Positions 7,951-16,181 of a stretch of DNA of 43,054 nt are shown piece after piece. Positions within the stretch are counted from its first letter, which is position 1. Every line of letters starts with the position of its first letter. Under the pieces are notes generated by a model. The model was not told where the DNA came from. It worked only from the letters and a program-made list of their open reading frames with translations, and did no database searches. The DNA is taken from assembly GCA_030590485.1 (NCBI GenBank), contig JAUUYL010000012.1, positions 1 to 43,054 of the forward strand. The letters are read 5' to 3'. The stretch is from Lentisphaerota bacterium. Lineage in GTDB: Bacteria > Verrucomicrobiota > Kiritimatiellia > UBA8416 > JAUUYL01. Both the position numbers and the translations under genes were made by a program.

Positions 7951-8867
7951 TGAAGGTTTCGGGCGTGACAGTTTTGCGTAACGCGGTAAAGCTTGGTTAT
8001 CCATTTGCTGAATCTATTCGATCGGCGCTTCCTCTTTGTGATGAGTTTATAGTAGTGGTGGGGGATAGTGATGACGGAACGATTGATGCTGTCAGAGGCC
8101 TTGATGATTCCAGGATTCGGGTGGTGGAGACGGTCTGGTCAGATAAGATTGAGCCGCAACGGTATGTGATTTCTCAACAGACGAATATAGGGTTGGATAA
8201 TTGTAAGGGCGATTGGGTTATTTCTCTGCAGGCGAATGAAGTCTTGCATGAGGGGGCACATGATAATTTGCGCGGTTTAATGGAGAAATACGCGGAGGAC
8301 AAGTCGGTGGAAGCATTATTGCTTGAGCGTTTGACGTTTTGGGGCGATTACGGTCATTACCTTCGGGTTTACCCTCACAGATTTAAGTATTCTGCGCGAA
8401 TTGTGAAGCCGAACCTTGAGGTCAGGTCTATTCGTGACGGCATGAGTTTTGGTGTTTTCGAAAGTTCTTCTAATTTGACCCGCTATCCGATGGCTATCGA
8501 TACAGGAGAAGATATTTTTCGTTATGGATATGTTTGCAGTACTGATGACTTGGCAGGCAAGGATGCAGAGGCCGTTCATATGAAGGACAATGTAGGGCGC
8601 GAATATAGAGATAATTATTTTTATACGGCTATGCCCAAGCAATATGTTGCCGAATATAAGGGTGCGCATCCTTCAGTAATAGCAGAGCGGAAGGGTGGTT
8701 TTGAGCAATCAATATCAATGGACAGTCCTGATTGGCGAATCGAGTTGACAATGAAAGAACGACAGAGGGTTTTTGAGACAGGCTTTTATGAACGTTTTGC
8801 GGTGCCTTCTTTCCGTAATACAAGGTACAAGTTGATGGGAAAATATAAAAAGAAAGGGCGACGCTGA
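7950..8867 (+). CDS. Glycosyltransferase family 2, second copy type
   Basis: About 305 aa. ATG 7950 overlaps the previous stop as TGATG and follows GGGAG, so it is preferred to the in-frame TTG 7947. It opens with VSGVTVLRNAVKLGYPF and CDEFIVVVGDSDDGT. Where most GT2 enzymes have DXD, it carries ISLQANEVLHE, so the canonical metal-binding aspartates are replaced (QANE). This subfamily is common in LPS and exopolysaccharide clusters and often keeps an E in this position. Acceptor unknown. Confidence 0.83.
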   Translation: MKVSGVTVLRNAVKLGYPFAESIRSALPLCDEFIVVVGDSDDGTIDAVRGLDDSRIRVVETVWSDKIEPQRYVISQQTNIGLDNCKGDWVISLQANEVLHEGAHDNLRGLMEKYAEDKSVEALLLERLTFWGDYGHYLRVYPHRFKYSARIVKPNLEVRSIRDGMSFGVFESSSNLTRYPMAIDTGEDIFRYGYVCSTDDLAGKDAEAVHMKDNVGREYRDNYFYTAMPKQYVAEYKGAHPSVIAERKGGFEQSISMDSPDWRIELTMKERQRVFETGFYERFAVPSFRNTRYKLMGKYKKKGRR

Positions 8868-9677
8868 ATGCTGAGTATAATAGTTCCTATTCATAATGGT
8901 GAGGCTTACAACCGTCTTTTTCTGCGTTCGCTAAAGGAGTATACAGTCAGCGATTACGAGTTGATAGTTGTTGACAACTGCTCAGATGACGGGTCGACAC
9001 AATTGTTCAAGGATGCCGGTGCCGTAGTGCTCAGGAATGATGAGAATTATTGCTATGCTTGTTCGATGAATCAGGGGCTGGCGGTGGCTAAGGGTGAATA
9101 TATATGTTTTGCCAATAATGATCTGTGGTTTGGCCGAGCGTGGGATGTTCCGTTGGTGTCGGCTTTGGGTGCCGGCGAATGGGTTGCCTGTCCGGCGGGG
9201 ATCGAGGCGGCAGAGAGCGATGAGGCTAAGAACAGGTTGAGGAGACGCTGGGGGATGGCGGGGCTGCCTCTTAAAGTTTTGGGGTCGACCGTTTTTGCGT
9301 TAAGCTGGTCATTAAAATTGATGTATGGTGATTGGGATGATTTTTGTGAGGAGCGCAGCTCAAGGTTGAAGGATTCTCTGGTTAATGGTATACAGGGGAA
9401 TTGCCTGATATGCCGCAAGGAACTGTTTGATTTAATAGGCCCTTGGGATGTGCGGACATGGAGTGCCGACTGGAACCTTTATCTTACGGTTTCGAAACGT
9501 GCGGAGGAGCATGGTGATGTTGAAAAGGTAAAGATAGTGCCCGGTTCTTATGTGCATCATTTTATTCGGGGCACAGCACGTAAGGAGTATCCGACCTTTG
9601 CTTGTGGGCATATAAAGAGAGGGCTTGACGGCTTGTGGACCGAGGATGATATTAAGCGCTATGGATGGAGTAAGTGA
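8868..9677 (+). CDS. Glycosyltransferase family 2 (rhamnosyltransferase-like)
   Basis: 269 aa with LSIIVPIHNGEAYNRLFL, YELIVVDNCSDDGS, ENYCYACSMNQGLAVAKGEYICFANND (the DXD position is NND) and NGIQGNCLICRKELFDLIGPWD. This is the layout of the GT2 branch containing rhamnosyl- and hexosyltransferases of O-chains. It starts directly after the previous stop (TGAATG) and ends with a GTGA overlap into the membrane protein gene, so it is translationally coupled at both ends. Confidence 0.87.
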   Translation: MLSIIVPIHNGEAYNRLFLRSLKEYTVSDYELIVVDNCSDDGSTQLFKDAGAVVLRNDENYCYACSMNQGLAVAKGEYICFANNDLWFGRAWDVPLVSALGAGEWVACPAGIEAAESDEAKNRLRRRWGMAGLPLKVLGSTVFALSWSLKLMYGDWDDFCEERSSRLKDSLVNGIQGNCLICRKELFDLIGPWDVRTWSADWNLYLTVSKRAEEHGDVEKVKIVPGSYVHHFIRGTARKEYPTFACGHIKRGLDGLWTEDDIKRYGWSK

Positions 9678-10327
9678 ATATAAAGACTGAAAATAAAACA
9701 AAGAATAGCGGATGGCGATTGGACTTGTTTTTGAAGGCTGTGTTTTATGCTCTGGTTCTAACTGCTGTCGTGCATTTGATTATCCTCCAGGCAATTCCTG
9801 TTCATGGCGATACACTATATGCAGAAGGGTCTCTTACTGAGTGGTTGCAGATTTATGTTCTGGCAATAACGATGTTGCTGTTTACGTGGGCTGGAGTTAA
9901 AGATGCGGCGAGCCGATCCTTTAATGCCGCGGTAGTTGGGTTTCTATCGGTGGTATTCGTGAGAGAGATGGACAGAGCTTTCGATAAGCTGTTTGATGGA
10001 GCGTGGCAGGTTGCTGTAGTCTTTATCGCGGTTATTACTGTGCTAATGGTTATTCGCACGACCGGATCCTTTTGGGCGAAAGTGAAGGAATTTGCTTCCC
10101 GTCCGGCATATGGGATGTTTTTGTCCGGAATGTTAATAGTAATGGTTTTCTCCAGGTTGTATGGTCAGAAATTTTTATGGAAAGCTGTGATGGGTGACAA
10201 GTACATGTACTCAGTGAAGGCGGCAGCCGAAGAGAATACTGAGCTGCTGGGATATTGCCTGATTATGTTCTCCGGTATGGAGTGGTTGGCAAGATGCAGA
10301 CGGACAGGGGAGAAGAGCAATGCCTAA
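9674..10327 (+). CDS. Polytopic membrane protein of the glycan cluster, function unknown
   Basis: 217 aa with about five to six hydrophobic segments: LFLKAVFYALVLTAVVHLII, WLQIYVLAITMLLFTWAG, a segment near AVVGFLSVVFV, VAVVFIAVITVLMVI, GMFLSGMLIVMVF and a C-terminal helix. Conserved-looking acidic residues fall inside or next to helices: SLTEWLQ, VREMDRAF and AAEENTELLGYCL. I do not recognise the family. GTG start at 9674 overlaps the previous stop by 4 nt and its own end overlaps DUF4254 by 8 nt, so it belongs to the operon. A role in glycan or lipid-linked substrate handling is inferred from position only. Confidence 0.75.
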   Translation: MNIKTENKTKNSGWRLDLFLKAVFYALVLTAVVHLIILQAIPVHGDTLYAEGSLTEWLQIYVLAITMLLFTWAGVKDAASRSFNAAVVGFLSVVFVREMDRAFDKLFDGAWQVAVVFIAVITVLMVIRTTGSFWAKVKEFASRPAYGMFLSGMLIVMVFSRLYGQKFLWKAVMGDKYMYSVKAAAEENTELLGYCLIMFSGMEWLARCRRTGEKSNA

Positions 10328-10922
10328 GCCTGATGTTATTAAGATTTTGGAAGAGATGTCGTCATGCGTGGATCGATGGCATAATGAAGATTGTGCGACG
10401 CCAACACACGACCTGTCTGGGCTGGCTGGCGTTGTAATGGATCAATGTGGCTTTAATTATCTTCTGTGGCACGAGGAAGACAAGGCTCGCATGCAGGACG
10501 TTGAAGATGCTGTTATTGTTCGGGTCAAGCGGAGCATAGATGCGCTTAATCAGAAGCGTAATGATACCATCGAGAAAGTAGACGAAGTGATATTGTCACA
10601 GCTTGCTTCTGAAGGGGTAAGCGTATCTGAAGATACACCTTTCAACACAGAGACGCCTGGGAGCGTTTTAGACAGATTGTCCATAGCGGTTTTACGGCGT
10701 TATCATCTTGCGGAGGAAATGGAGCGGGACGACGTCGATCAGGAGCATATTGAAAAGGCGCGTGCCAGTGTTTCTCGCGTTGATGAGCAGAAAGGTGATT
10801 TAGCGCATTCACTTGAAGAGCTGCTTAATGATATTTTTTCCGGCAGGAAACAGCTGAAGATCTACAGGCAGTTTAAGATGTACAACGACCCGGCCTTAAA
10901 TCCAGCGTTGTACAAGCAGTAA
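10320..10922 (+). CDS. DUF4254 protein
   Basis: 200-residue, charged, mostly helical protein. The DUF4254 hallmarks are FNYLLWHEEDKARMQDV followed by IDALNQKRNDTIEKVDEVIL. Later come a helix with SIAVLRRYHLAEEMERDD and a C-terminal LKIYRQFKMYNDPALNPALY. No signal peptide or membrane segment is seen, so it is cytosolic. The family has no established activity, but in my knowledge it recurs beside LPS glycosyltransferases. Here it is embedded in the overlap chain between a membrane protein and a GT9, so a chaperone or modifying role in glycan assembly is plausible but unproven. Confidence 0.8.
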   Translation: MPKPDVIKILEEMSSCVDRWHNEDCATPTHDLSGLAGVVMDQCGFNYLLWHEEDKARMQDVEDAVIVRVKRSIDALNQKRNDTIEKVDEVILSQLASEGVSVSEDTPFNTETPGSVLDRLSIAVLRRYHLAEEMERDDVDQEHIEKARASVSRVDEQKGDLAHSLEELLNDIFSGRKQLKIYRQFKMYNDPALNPALYKQ

Positions 10923-10948
10923 GCCGTTGGGTCTTGGGTGAGGGAAAA

Positions 10949-11992
10949 ATGAAGCGACTATTTGTATATTTTGCGGGACTAGGGGATTTGGTGATTTTCA
11001 TACCGCTTTTCAGAAAGCTTTCTGAGAATGGTCAATTGGATCTTCTGACGCGATCCTATGGTAAACCACTTTTCGATGAGCAGGCGTATATCGGTAATAC
11101 GTTTACTCTGATGCATCCCAATAGAGGAAAGAAAGGCATTGCGCGTGTTTTGTTCAGCAGGCATAGGCGTGCAATGGGTTCTATTCTTATTTCGGAGGGG
11201 TATGATGAAATCATTGTTCTGGCGCAGGAGCGTACGGTTATTACTGATTGGATAAAGACTTGGTGTGGTTCTGTTCCCGTGAAGGTGATGACGTATCCTG
11301 AAGGAGATCCTGAGAGGCTGAAGAAGGGTTTTGAGTCCCTGGGGATTGATTCCGGCGACAGAGATCCTTATCCCCTGATGGAGGTGAGCCCTGAATCTCG
11401 ACAGGTAGCCAAGCGTAAACTGTCCGACTTAGGGGAGAAGGTTGTAGGCATTCAGATTGGCAGTGGACCTTCAAATGTATGGCTGCGGAAACGTCCAAAC
11501 TTGAAAGGTTTACCCTTGCAGCAGTGGGCTGATCTGATATGCGGAATGCTTGATGGGGGAAGCATCGACGCGCTTGTATTTCATGGCACGAACAAAGAGA
11601 CGCGTGATGTTGATGCAGTCAGGAGACTTGTGCCGGCAAAATACAAACGTTATCTTTATGATTGGACGGGTGAGCTGGGCGTCAAGGGGTTGGGTGGCGT
11701 GTTGGCAGAGTCATACGCGTTTGTGTCAGTTGATACGGGGCCGGCGCATATTGCGGCTGCAGTAGGGTGTCCAATGCTTGTTGTCTTCGGGCCGTCTGAT
11801 CCGATAGTGTATCCGATGCGGGGTGAGGCGCCAGTAGAGTTACTTTTGGGGAAGGCTGACTGCCAGTTCTGTATGGGGACGCCCGCGTTTAAGGCGTGCA
11901 GAAACAATATATGCATGCAGTCGCTGGGCATTGAGAAGCTTATGGACGGCTGGAAAAATCTGGAGAAACGAATATCGAATAATGAAAACTGA
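10949..11992 (+). CDS. Glycosyltransferase family 9 (heptosyltransferase-like)
   Basis: About 347 aa; ATG 10949 follows GAGGGA and is preferred over an in-frame TTG 10934. The N-terminus FVYFAGLGDLVIFIPLFRKL is the GT9 signature. The C-terminal domain has VVGIQIGSGPSNVW, SVDTGPAHIAAAVGCPMLVVFGPSDP, and a late Cys group (ADCQFC, ACRNNICMQSLG) common in this family. It would add heptose, or a related sugar from an ADP-linked donor, to the LPS inner core. It implies a Gram-negative outer membrane. The end overlaps the ligase gene by 11 nt. Confidence 0.9.
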   Translation: MKRLFVYFAGLGDLVIFIPLFRKLSENGQLDLLTRSYGKPLFDEQAYIGNTFTLMHPNRGKKGIARVLFSRHRRAMGSILISEGYDEIIVLAQERTVITDWIKTWCGSVPVKVMTYPEGDPERLKKGFESLGIDSGDRDPYPLMEVSPESRQVAKRKLSDLGEKVVGIQIGSGPSNVWLRKRPNLKGLPLQQWADLICGMLDGGSIDALVFHGTNKETRDVDAVRRLVPAKYKRYLYDWTGELGVKGLGGVLAESYAFVSVDTGPAHIAAAVGCPMLVVFGPSDPIVYPMRGEAPVELLLGKADCQFCMGTPAFKACRNNICMQSLGIEKLMDGWKNLEKRISNNEN

Positions 11993-13208
11993 ATCCTCCA
12001 GTCTGAATGTTTACGCTTACAGCTGTCTTGTATTGTCAGCGTTTGCCTGTGCTTTCTCTTTGCCGCTCGGGCGTATTTTCATGGTGGTGGCATTTGTTCT
12101 TCTGTGTGCTGATTGTGTGGTCTGCAGGAAATTACCGAAACTGCCTGTGACGGTATGGCTGGGTTTTGCGTTTTTGTTAATGTTGTCGATTTCGACGGTG
12201 CTTGCTGAAGAGTTTGTTCTTTTCGATAGTAAGTTGGATAAGCTTTTCTGGTTTGTGGGTCTGCCGTTAGCAGCGCTCCTGATTACATCGTCATGGCGTT
12301 TAGTTGGACTGCTTGGTGGGTATTCTGTTGGGGTGGGCTTGTTGTCCGTGAAAACATGTTACGACAGTATACTGCTTTGCGTTAATGCCAAAGCGCTGGC
12401 TGTGTCCGAGGTTGTTGATTACAAGCTGGCTCTCAGAAATGGTGGTTCCATGACTGATGGAGAGCGGTATATGCTGGCGGTGATTGTTTCTGTGGCAATG
12501 GTTTTGATATGTAGAAAACGAAAATGCAGTTCACTTTTCTGGTGGATGTTGCTTGTGATGCAGGTGATGGGGTTGGTTCTTACTCTGAAACGAGCTTCGC
12601 TGATCTGCGCTGTTCTTCTGGTTGGGCTCCTTGTTCTATTGCGAGCCAATTGGAAATATTTGTTTTTGCTTGGGGTGGTTGTCATATCCGTGGCGTTTTT
12701 GCCACCAGTTCGCGCCAGGCTTGCCGAGATGAAAGGGGAGTTAAATGCGGGCAAAGGCGGTCGTATGACAATGTGGACTAAGATTGCCCCGGAATTGATT
12801 AAGCGAAAGCCCATTATGGGTATGGGCTACAGGATGCTGAAGAATGAACAGATGGTTGCGATAGCACCGGAGGTAGAGCGCAATAGGGATCATCTTCATT
12901 CAAATCCTATTCAGGTGACAGTAGAGGGTGGGGTTTTCGGGTTGGTTCTCTACTTGCTTTGGATGTTTAGCGGGGCGAAGGATGCGGTTATTTCGGTCGT
13001 TCGATCGCGAGATGGCAGTTCAACTGTGTCGATTGGTCTTCTCGCGTCTGCTCTTATGTTCGCCGGGCTATTCCTTCACGGAATAGTTGAGTACAATCTT
13101 GGCGACGGAGAGATTGTGCTGTTGTATGGAATGGTAATGGGGTGTTGTGCGGCGGGATCCTCTATTGCTTCTGGTAAGAACAGCGGCCAATTGTCAGATT
13201 CTGTTTAA
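11982..13208 (+). CDS. O-antigen ligase / polymerase family membrane protein (WaaL-like)
   Basis: About 408 aa and strongly hydrophobic, with ten or more membrane segments. The Wzy_C core is visible: LTLKRASLICAVLL, then a periplasmic loop with GGRMTMWTKIAPELIKRKPIMGMGY and the conserved HLHSNPIQVTVEGGVFGL. These Arg and His loop residues are those used by WaaL to join O-chain to lipid A-core. ATG 11982 lies inside the preceding GT9 gene; an upstream TTG is less likely. It is the last gene of the cluster and converges on trmB with a 47-bp tail overlap. Confidence 0.87.
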   Translation: MKTESSSLNVYAYSCLVLSAFACAFSLPLGRIFMVVAFVLLCADCVVCRKLPKLPVTVWLGFAFLLMLSISTVLAEEFVLFDSKLDKLFWFVGLPLAALLITSSWRLVGLLGGYSVGVGLLSVKTCYDSILLCVNAKALAVSEVVDYKLALRNGGSMTDGERYMLAVIVSVAMVLICRKRKCSSLFWWMLLVMQVMGLVLTLKRASLICAVLLVGLLVLLRANWKYLFLLGVVVISVAFLPPVRARLAEMKGELNAGKGGRMTMWTKIAPELIKRKPIMGMGYRMLKNEQMVAIAPEVERNRDHLHSNPIQVTVEGGVFGLVLYLLWMFSGAKDAVISVVRSRDGSSTVSIGLLASALMFAGLFLHGIVEYNLGDGEIVLLYGMVMGCCAAGSSIASGKNSGQLSDSV

Positions 13209-13755
13209 GGAAGATGATTTCGAAACTAGTACGTTCGTCTTCTGTGGGCACAAAAGACTCGAGTTCCCTGAATCCCTCGTGACTTTTGAGAAGACCCTCG
13301 ATTTCTTCAAAGTACCCGAGGTGATCGGTGGCGATGTGTATGATGCCATTATCGGTCAGGCGACTGCGCAGTTGTTCTAAGAACTCACTATTAAACATTC
13401 TTCGTTTATGATGTCTTTTCTTTGGCCATGGGTCAGGGAAGAAGATGTAAAATGTTGAGACGGATTCTGGCGGGAGTAGGTACTGTATAGCATACGAATT
13501 CTCGATGCGGAGGAGTTTTGTATTTTTAATTCCTCGTCTGGTTATTCGTTTGTCGATTAGTCTTAGTCTCGTTAAAAGTCGGTCAATGCCGAGAAAGTTA
13601 ACGTCGGGTGATTTCTCAGCTTTTGCAAGGAGGAATCGGCCTTTCCCGCATCCCACATCCACTTTAAGTGGTTTTGAGTCTTCGAAATAGTCGCTTAGAT
13701 TTAGAGTGTCTGTCCAATTGGGTGGGGAGATGATATGTGATGTTTCGTCGTCCAT
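13162..13755 (-). CDS. trmB: tRNA (guanine-N7-)-methyltransferase
   Basis: SAM-dependent methylation of G46 in the tRNA variable loop. Motif I VDVGCGKGRFL and the NFLGIDRLLTRL region are followed by the TrmB signature FFPDPWPKKRHHKRR and by IHIATDHLGYFEEIEGLL. The late TEDERTSFEIIFLKQ matches the usual T-(Y/F)E-----G ending. At 197 aa it is on the short side, as many TrmB proteins are. It lies 10 nt downstream of the sigma-like gene on the same strand, so the two probably share the promoter at 14153-14182. Its 3' end overlaps the O-antigen-ligase gene. Confidence 0.95.
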   Translation of the reverse strand: MDDETSHIISPPNWTDTLNLSDYFEDSKPLKVDVGCGKGRFLLAKAEKSPDVNFLGIDRLLTRLRLIDKRITRRGIKNTKLLRIENSYAIQYLLPPESVSTFYIFFPDPWPKKRHHKRRMFNSEFLEQLRSRLTDNGIIHIATDHLGYFEEIEGLLKSHEGFRELESFVPTEDERTSFEIIFLKQNLTIGRCSYQKQ

Positions 13756-13765
13756 TGTCTGAGCA

Positions 13766-14119
13766 TTATCTTTCGAATAGTCTTGATAGGAAGCCGCCGC
13801 CTGAATGTCTGCGTGCCATGCTTTTTTCTATGTAGTCCAGCGCGAATAATTCGAACTTGGCGGCGCCGATAGATGGCGTGTATTTTTTTGCGGCAGTTAT
13901 CAGGCCTGCTTCTCCAGCTTTAATATATTCGTTTAAATCGTGTGTATTTCGGGAGTATTTTTCGGCCAAAGAATATAGAAGCGTGTCGAAATGTTTCATC
14001 AGGTTGTTTCTGGCTTTCCAGTCGCCTTTGTTAGTCATAATTATGTCGCGTTCCAGGATAAGGTTCAGTGTAGCTTGTGGTGCCTTGCGACCTTGAGTCC
14101 TGTTTTGTGGTGTAGCCAT
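13766..14119 (-). CDS. Stand-alone sigma-70 region-2-like protein
   Basis: About 117 aa; ATG 14119 is chosen because a strong promoter (14153-14182) lies between it and the longer in-frame TTG at 14182. The core ARNNLMKHFDTLLYSLAEKY, DLNEYIKAGEAGLITAAKKY and AAKFELFALDYIEKSMARR follows sigma-70 regions 1.2 to 2.4 (compare LIQEGxxGLxxAxxKFxxxxGxKFSTYAxxWI). It then stops after GGGFLSRLFER. There is no region 3 or region 4, so it cannot contact a -35 element by itself. It could be a minimal or auxiliary sigma, a core-polymerase decoy, or a derivative with a new role. Co-transcribed with trmB. Confidence 0.72.
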   Translation of the reverse strand: MATPQNRTQGRKAPQATLNLILERDIIMTNKGDWKARNNLMKHFDTLLYSLAEKYSRNTHDLNEYIKAGEAGLITAAKKYTPSIGAAKFELFALDYIEKSMARRHSGGGFLSRLFER

Positions 14120-14152
14120 ATAACCAGTCGCCCTAGTGTTTGCTTCTGTTGA

Positions 14153-14182
14153 ACTATATACATTATTGTTTAAGGATGTCAA
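14153..14182 (-). promoter_or_regulatory. Sigma-70 promoter for the sigma-like gene and trmB
   Basis: On the minus strand TTGACA (14182-14177) is followed after 18 bp by TATAGT (14158-14153): a perfect -35 and a 5/6 -10. Transcription would begin near 14146, about 27 nt before the ATG at 14119. This rules the longer TTG-initiated ORF out as the main product. Confidence 0.65.
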
Positions 14183-14282
14183 CGGTGTTGCGGGAGTGGG
14201 CTTTTGCGCTGCAGAATCCTCTCTTCATGCAGAATCATCTCGCTATAAATTATAATGACAAGTATGGGTTTAAGTGCTAATG

Positions 14283-14312
14283 TTGTTTTGTCGAAGTAAA
14301 GGGGTATATACT
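14283..14312 (+). promoter_or_regulatory. Candidate promoter of the hybrid kinase gene
   Basis: TTGTTT (14283-14288), 18 bp, TATACT (14307-14312). The -10 is 5/6, the -35 weak. A start near 14319 would give a leader of about 22 nt consisting almost entirely of the T/G homopolymer stretch. A separate TATAAT at 14251-14256 lacks a good -35. Confidence 0.35.
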
Positions 14313-14325
14313 GTAGATGTTTTTT

Positions 14326-14339
14326 GGGGAGGGGGGGGG
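14326..14339 (+). repeat. Homopolymeric G tract at the kinase ribosome-binding site
   Basis: GGGG-A-GGGGGGGGG immediately precedes the ATG at 14341 with one C between. It acts as the Shine-Dalgarno and is preceded by a T6 run. A G9 run is prone to slipped-strand length change, which here would alter SD-ATG spacing. It could also be a sequencing-length error. Confidence 0.7.
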
Positions 14340-14340
14340 C

Positions 14341-15918
14341 ATGGACAAGGATAGCAAGAATAAGCATCTTAAAGAACCTTTGGTGCGCTGGGTTCTACTC
14401 GTTGCTGATGAAGATGACGAAAGGTCAACGCTTAACAATATACTCATTGGTCAAGGATGTAATGTTGTCGCGGTTTCCAGTCTTGACGAGTATAAGAAGG
14501 CTGACGAGGATCGAGACGAGCCTGAGTTGATTGTTCTAGCAATCAGAAATCTTGATAAGGTCAGTTTTGATGCATACCTCAACATGAGCATTATGCAGGA
14601 GGGCGTGGCGTCGCCTTTTCTTATTGTATGCGATAAGGGTGAGAATGTTGAATGGATTGCAGGATTGGTCGAGGATCGTGATTTTGTTCGTCGTCCCTAC
14701 GCCAGCGAGGACGTCCTGGCCAGAGTTAAGATACTGCTTAAGCTCAACGAATTACATTACCAGCTCAGTCAGGCTCGCGAGCAGCTTGTAGAGGCGCAGA
14801 AAATGGGGTGTATTGGTGCCCTTGCAGCGGGTGTTGTTCATGAGTTCAATAATCTCATGTTTGCTGTAATGGGGTTCGCAGAATTGGCACGTGCGAAGGG
14901 CGGCACAGACATTGAGGCGCTTCGGGAGAGTGCCGAGATATCATATGAAACAGCCAAACGTGCTACGGCTACGGCGACAAGTCTGTTGGCGTTTTCCCGT
15001 CAGAGCAAGGCCCTGAAATCTATGGGCAACATAAATGACGCGATAAGATCAGCGGTACATTTATTAAAAAATAGCATCGAAAAAAGCGGTGTTGTAATAA
15101 ACATGAACCTTGCTGATCTGCCGGAGATACAGTTTGCCTTCGGGCCTATGCAACAGGTGTTCCTTAACCTGGTCATTAACGCATGGCATGCGCTTGATGA
15201 TGCACAGGGAGACAGAAGTATATCGATTACATCGCGCTATATTGAAGACGACAAGATAGGTGTTGTTGTAAAAGATACCGGCATGGGGATACCGGCAGAT
15301 ATTCAGAAACAGATATTTGATCCGTTTGTTACTACAAAAGATTCTAATGCTGAGGACGGGCGGGGTGGCACCGGACTGGGTCTTTCGATAGTCAAGGAAG
15401 TGATTCGTGACCACAGTGGTCTTGTGCGTGTGAAAAGCAAAGTGGGTGAGGGTGCCGAGTTTGAGGTTGTTTTGCCTGTTGTGAATGATGATGATCTCGA
15501 AGATGTTGTTGCAGTAAAGCCGGATGATATTGTGAAAGATAAATACGCGATATTAATCGTTGATGATGAGGAGTCAAACAGAATAGTTTTAACCCGTTTG
15601 ATCCGGAAACGTGGGCATGAAGCGTATTCTGCTGCAAATATGGCAGAGGCAATGACTCTTCTATCGAGCAAGAAGATAGATTTGATTACCATGGATATGA
15701 TCATGCCGAACGAAGATGGTGCTACCAATATCGCGCGGCTTCGTGAGGAAGGGATAGAGCTGCCTATCCTGATATGCACTGGTCATTCAGGTCGGAGTGT
15801 TCTGGACAAGGGGCTGGAGGCTGGCGCTAATGGTATCGTTATGAAGCCATTTTCTGCTGCTGAATTTATGTTGGAGATGGAAAAATGTATTAAGAATGCC
15901 CGAAAGCAGTCTGAGTAA
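14341..15918 (+). CDS. Hybrid sensor histidine kinase with degenerate N-terminal receiver
   Basis: 525 aa, cytosolic, no membrane segment. Residues about 15-130 form a receiver-like domain whose phospho-acceptor position reads LIVLAIRN (Ala instead of Asp), so it is probably a non-phosphorylated pseudo-receiver. A short coiled linker follows. The phospho-His domain has VVHEFNNLMF (H167). The ATPase domain has NLVINAWHAL, DTGMGIP and GTGLGLSIVKEV. A true C-terminal receiver (VDDE at 407-410, D452 in LITMDMIMP, K502) completes it. Start ATG 14341 is used; an in-frame ATG at 14317 would read through the G tract. The NtrC-type regulator 400 bp downstream is a possible partner. Confidence 0.9.
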   Translation: MDKDSKNKHLKEPLVRWVLLVADEDDERSTLNNILIGQGCNVVAVSSLDEYKKADEDRDEPELIVLAIRNLDKVSFDAYLNMSIMQEGVASPFLIVCDKGENVEWIAGLVEDRDFVRRPYASEDVLARVKILLKLNELHYQLSQAREQLVEAQKMGCIGALAAGVVHEFNNLMFAVMGFAELARAKGGTDIEALRESAEISYETAKRATATATSLLAFSRQSKALKSMGNINDAIRSAVHLLKNSIEKSGVVINMNLADLPEIQFAFGPMQQVFLNLVINAWHALDDAQGDRSISITSRYIEDDKIGVVVKDTGMGIPADIQKQIFDPFVTTKDSNAEDGRGGTGLGLSIVKEVIRDHSGLVRVKSKVGEGAEFEVVLPVVNDDDLEDVVAVKPDDIVKDKYAILIVDDEESNRIVLTRLIRKRGHEAYSAANMAEAMTLLSSKKIDLITMDMIMPNEDGATNIARLREEGIELPILICTGHSGRSVLDKGLEAGANGIVMKPFSAAEFMLEMEKCIKNARKQSE

Positions 15919-15947
15919 CACGCAAGATATCTCGTGCTCCAATTTGT

Positions 15948-16181
15948 TTATGCCGAGGCTTTAAGCTGGATGTCGTGATTCACGGATTGGTTGGTTGTGT
16001 CGGCAAGAAACTTCGCCTGCGCTATCTCTGTAAGGTCATTGTGTGTTCCTACGTCACGCCAGTATTCTATTATTGGAAACGCGCCAACTGTTCCTTCGGA
16101 ATCTATGACTGCATTAATAAGGTCTATCATATTGAAGTGTTTATCGGGCGGGATCAGCTTGATGCAGGAAGGCGGCAACAC
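15948..16181 (-). pseudogene. C-terminal remnant of a nucleotidyltransferase
   Basis: About 77 codons read IKLIPPDKHFNMIDLINAVI then VGAFPIIEYWRDVGTHNDL, which matches the C-terminal end of sugar-phosphate nucleotidyltransferases (H-F-M-DLI...V--FPI-EYW-D-G---D). The rest is gone: TGA stands directly upstream in frame, and further up the other frames show only scraps (an EKP-like piece) broken by stops. It lies antisense between a kinase and a response regulator, unrelated to either. I infer a decayed gene, possibly once part of nucleotide-sugar supply for the glycan cluster. Confidence 0.7.
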
